Shown here: piece after piece, positions 63,913 to 64,000 of the stretch
Position numbering within the stretch: the first letter of the stretch is position 1
Layout: the number at the start of each line of letters is the position of its first letter
Position numbers and translations under genes: made by a program
Notes under the pieces: model-generated
The model's input: only the letters and a program-made list of their open reading frames with translations
What the model was told of the DNA's origin: nothing
Databases searched by the model: none
Assembly (NCBI RefSeq): GCF_027789125.1
Contig: NZ_JAQFVF010000001.1
Location: 16,747 to 80,746 of the forward strand
Length of the DNA: 64,000 bases
Direction: 5' to 3'
Source: Paenibacillus aestuarii
Lineage (GTDB): Bacteria; Bacillota; Bacilli; Paenibacillales; NBRC-103111

Positions 63913-64000
63913 TGACCCCTTAAAGTTAGACAAATATTTTATGCAACCTGTTGGGCGTGAGCACGGTATTGTACCGGGCTCATGCCTTTTAATTTTGATT
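63913..64000 (-). mobile_element. IS3-family insertion sequence, right end only
   Basis: The element starts with TGACCCCTTAAAGTTAGACA at 63913, a typical IS3/IS150-group terminal repeat (TG...AGTTAGACA). It runs past the window edge. Its transposase stop codon lies about 26 bp inside the end. The insertion interrupts the protease gene. The other end and the target duplication are outside the window. Confidence 0.75.
63939..64000 (-). CDS. IS3-family transposase, C-terminal fragment at window edge
   Basis: The last 19 residues before TAA read IKLKGMSPVQYRAHAQQVA. LKGMSPVQYR is the characteristic end of IS3-family (IS150 group) OrfB transposases. The rest of the gene is outside the window. The gene runs on the minus strand in the same direction as the interrupted protease. 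Confidence 0.8.
   Translation of the reverse strand, partial: SKLKGMSPVQYRAHAQQVA

Overview
The window looks like a chromosomal segment of an endospore-forming, low-to-moderate GC Bacillota, most probably Paenibacillaceae. The evidence is two complete germinant-receptor (ger) operons, an S-layer-homology protein, YesM/YesN-type two-component regulation of a LplB/LplC-type sugar transporter, strong AGGAGG ribosome sites with frequent GTG/TTG starts, and intrinsic terminators after most genes. Taxonomy is inferred from gene content only.

Layout. 1-0.5 kb: 3'-truncated Thg1-like RNA 3'-5' polymerase. 0.6-9.7 kb: two convergent ger operons (A-B-C on plus, B-A-C-D on minus) with a 406-residue internally duplicated membrane protein between them. 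9.8-12.7 kb: a small CxxC protein, a PAS histidine kinase of the sporulation-kinase type and a DinB-like protein. 12.7-18.5 kb: drug-resistance-like genes (14-TM MFS pump, second DinB protein, Lsa/Vga-like ABC-F protein with a leader resembling an attenuator, ChrA-type transporter). 18.6-22.5 kb: a sigma-54 activator divergent from an aldehyde dehydrogenase-DUF779 operon, with a near-consensus -24/-12 promoter and two TGT-N11-ACA sites. 22.6-25.3 kb: HAD phosphatase, PPOX flavoprotein, TetR regulator, broken GNAT gene. 25.3-27.4 kb: AraC regulator divergent from a GH88/105 hydrolase. 27.6-31.8 kb: a 1414-residue diguanylate cyclase with a degenerate kinase-like and a degenerate ATPase-like region. 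31.8-35 kb: TetR-ABC exporter operon with two matching operators.

35-46.8 kb is a signalling block: PAS-GGDEF-EAL protein, remnant of a PP2C-type phosphatase, methyl-accepting chemotaxis protein, OmpR-type regulator, hybrid histidine kinase, CheV, membrane GGDEF protein and PilZ protein. 47-49.7 kb carries a polysaccharide deacetylase, a RodA/FtsW-family protein and a lipoprotein. 49.9-54.6 kb is a formate dehydrogenase cluster (fdhF-like, DUF1641, HMA-like, CxxC mini-protein, fdhD). 54.7-62.4 kb holds an SLH/PrcB-like protein and a sugar ABC transporter with its two-component system. 62.6-64 kb holds a DUF3221-like lipoprotein and a trypsin-like protease gene cut by an IS3-family element that runs off the right edge.

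The strongest candidates for new biology are the pseudokinase/pseudo-STAND diguanylate cyclase, the duplicated membrane protein between the ger operons, the formate dehydrogenase mini-proteins, and the ABC-F leader. No CRISPR array, tRNA, rRNA or convincing riboswitch was seen. All family assignments come from reading motifs, without database searches.
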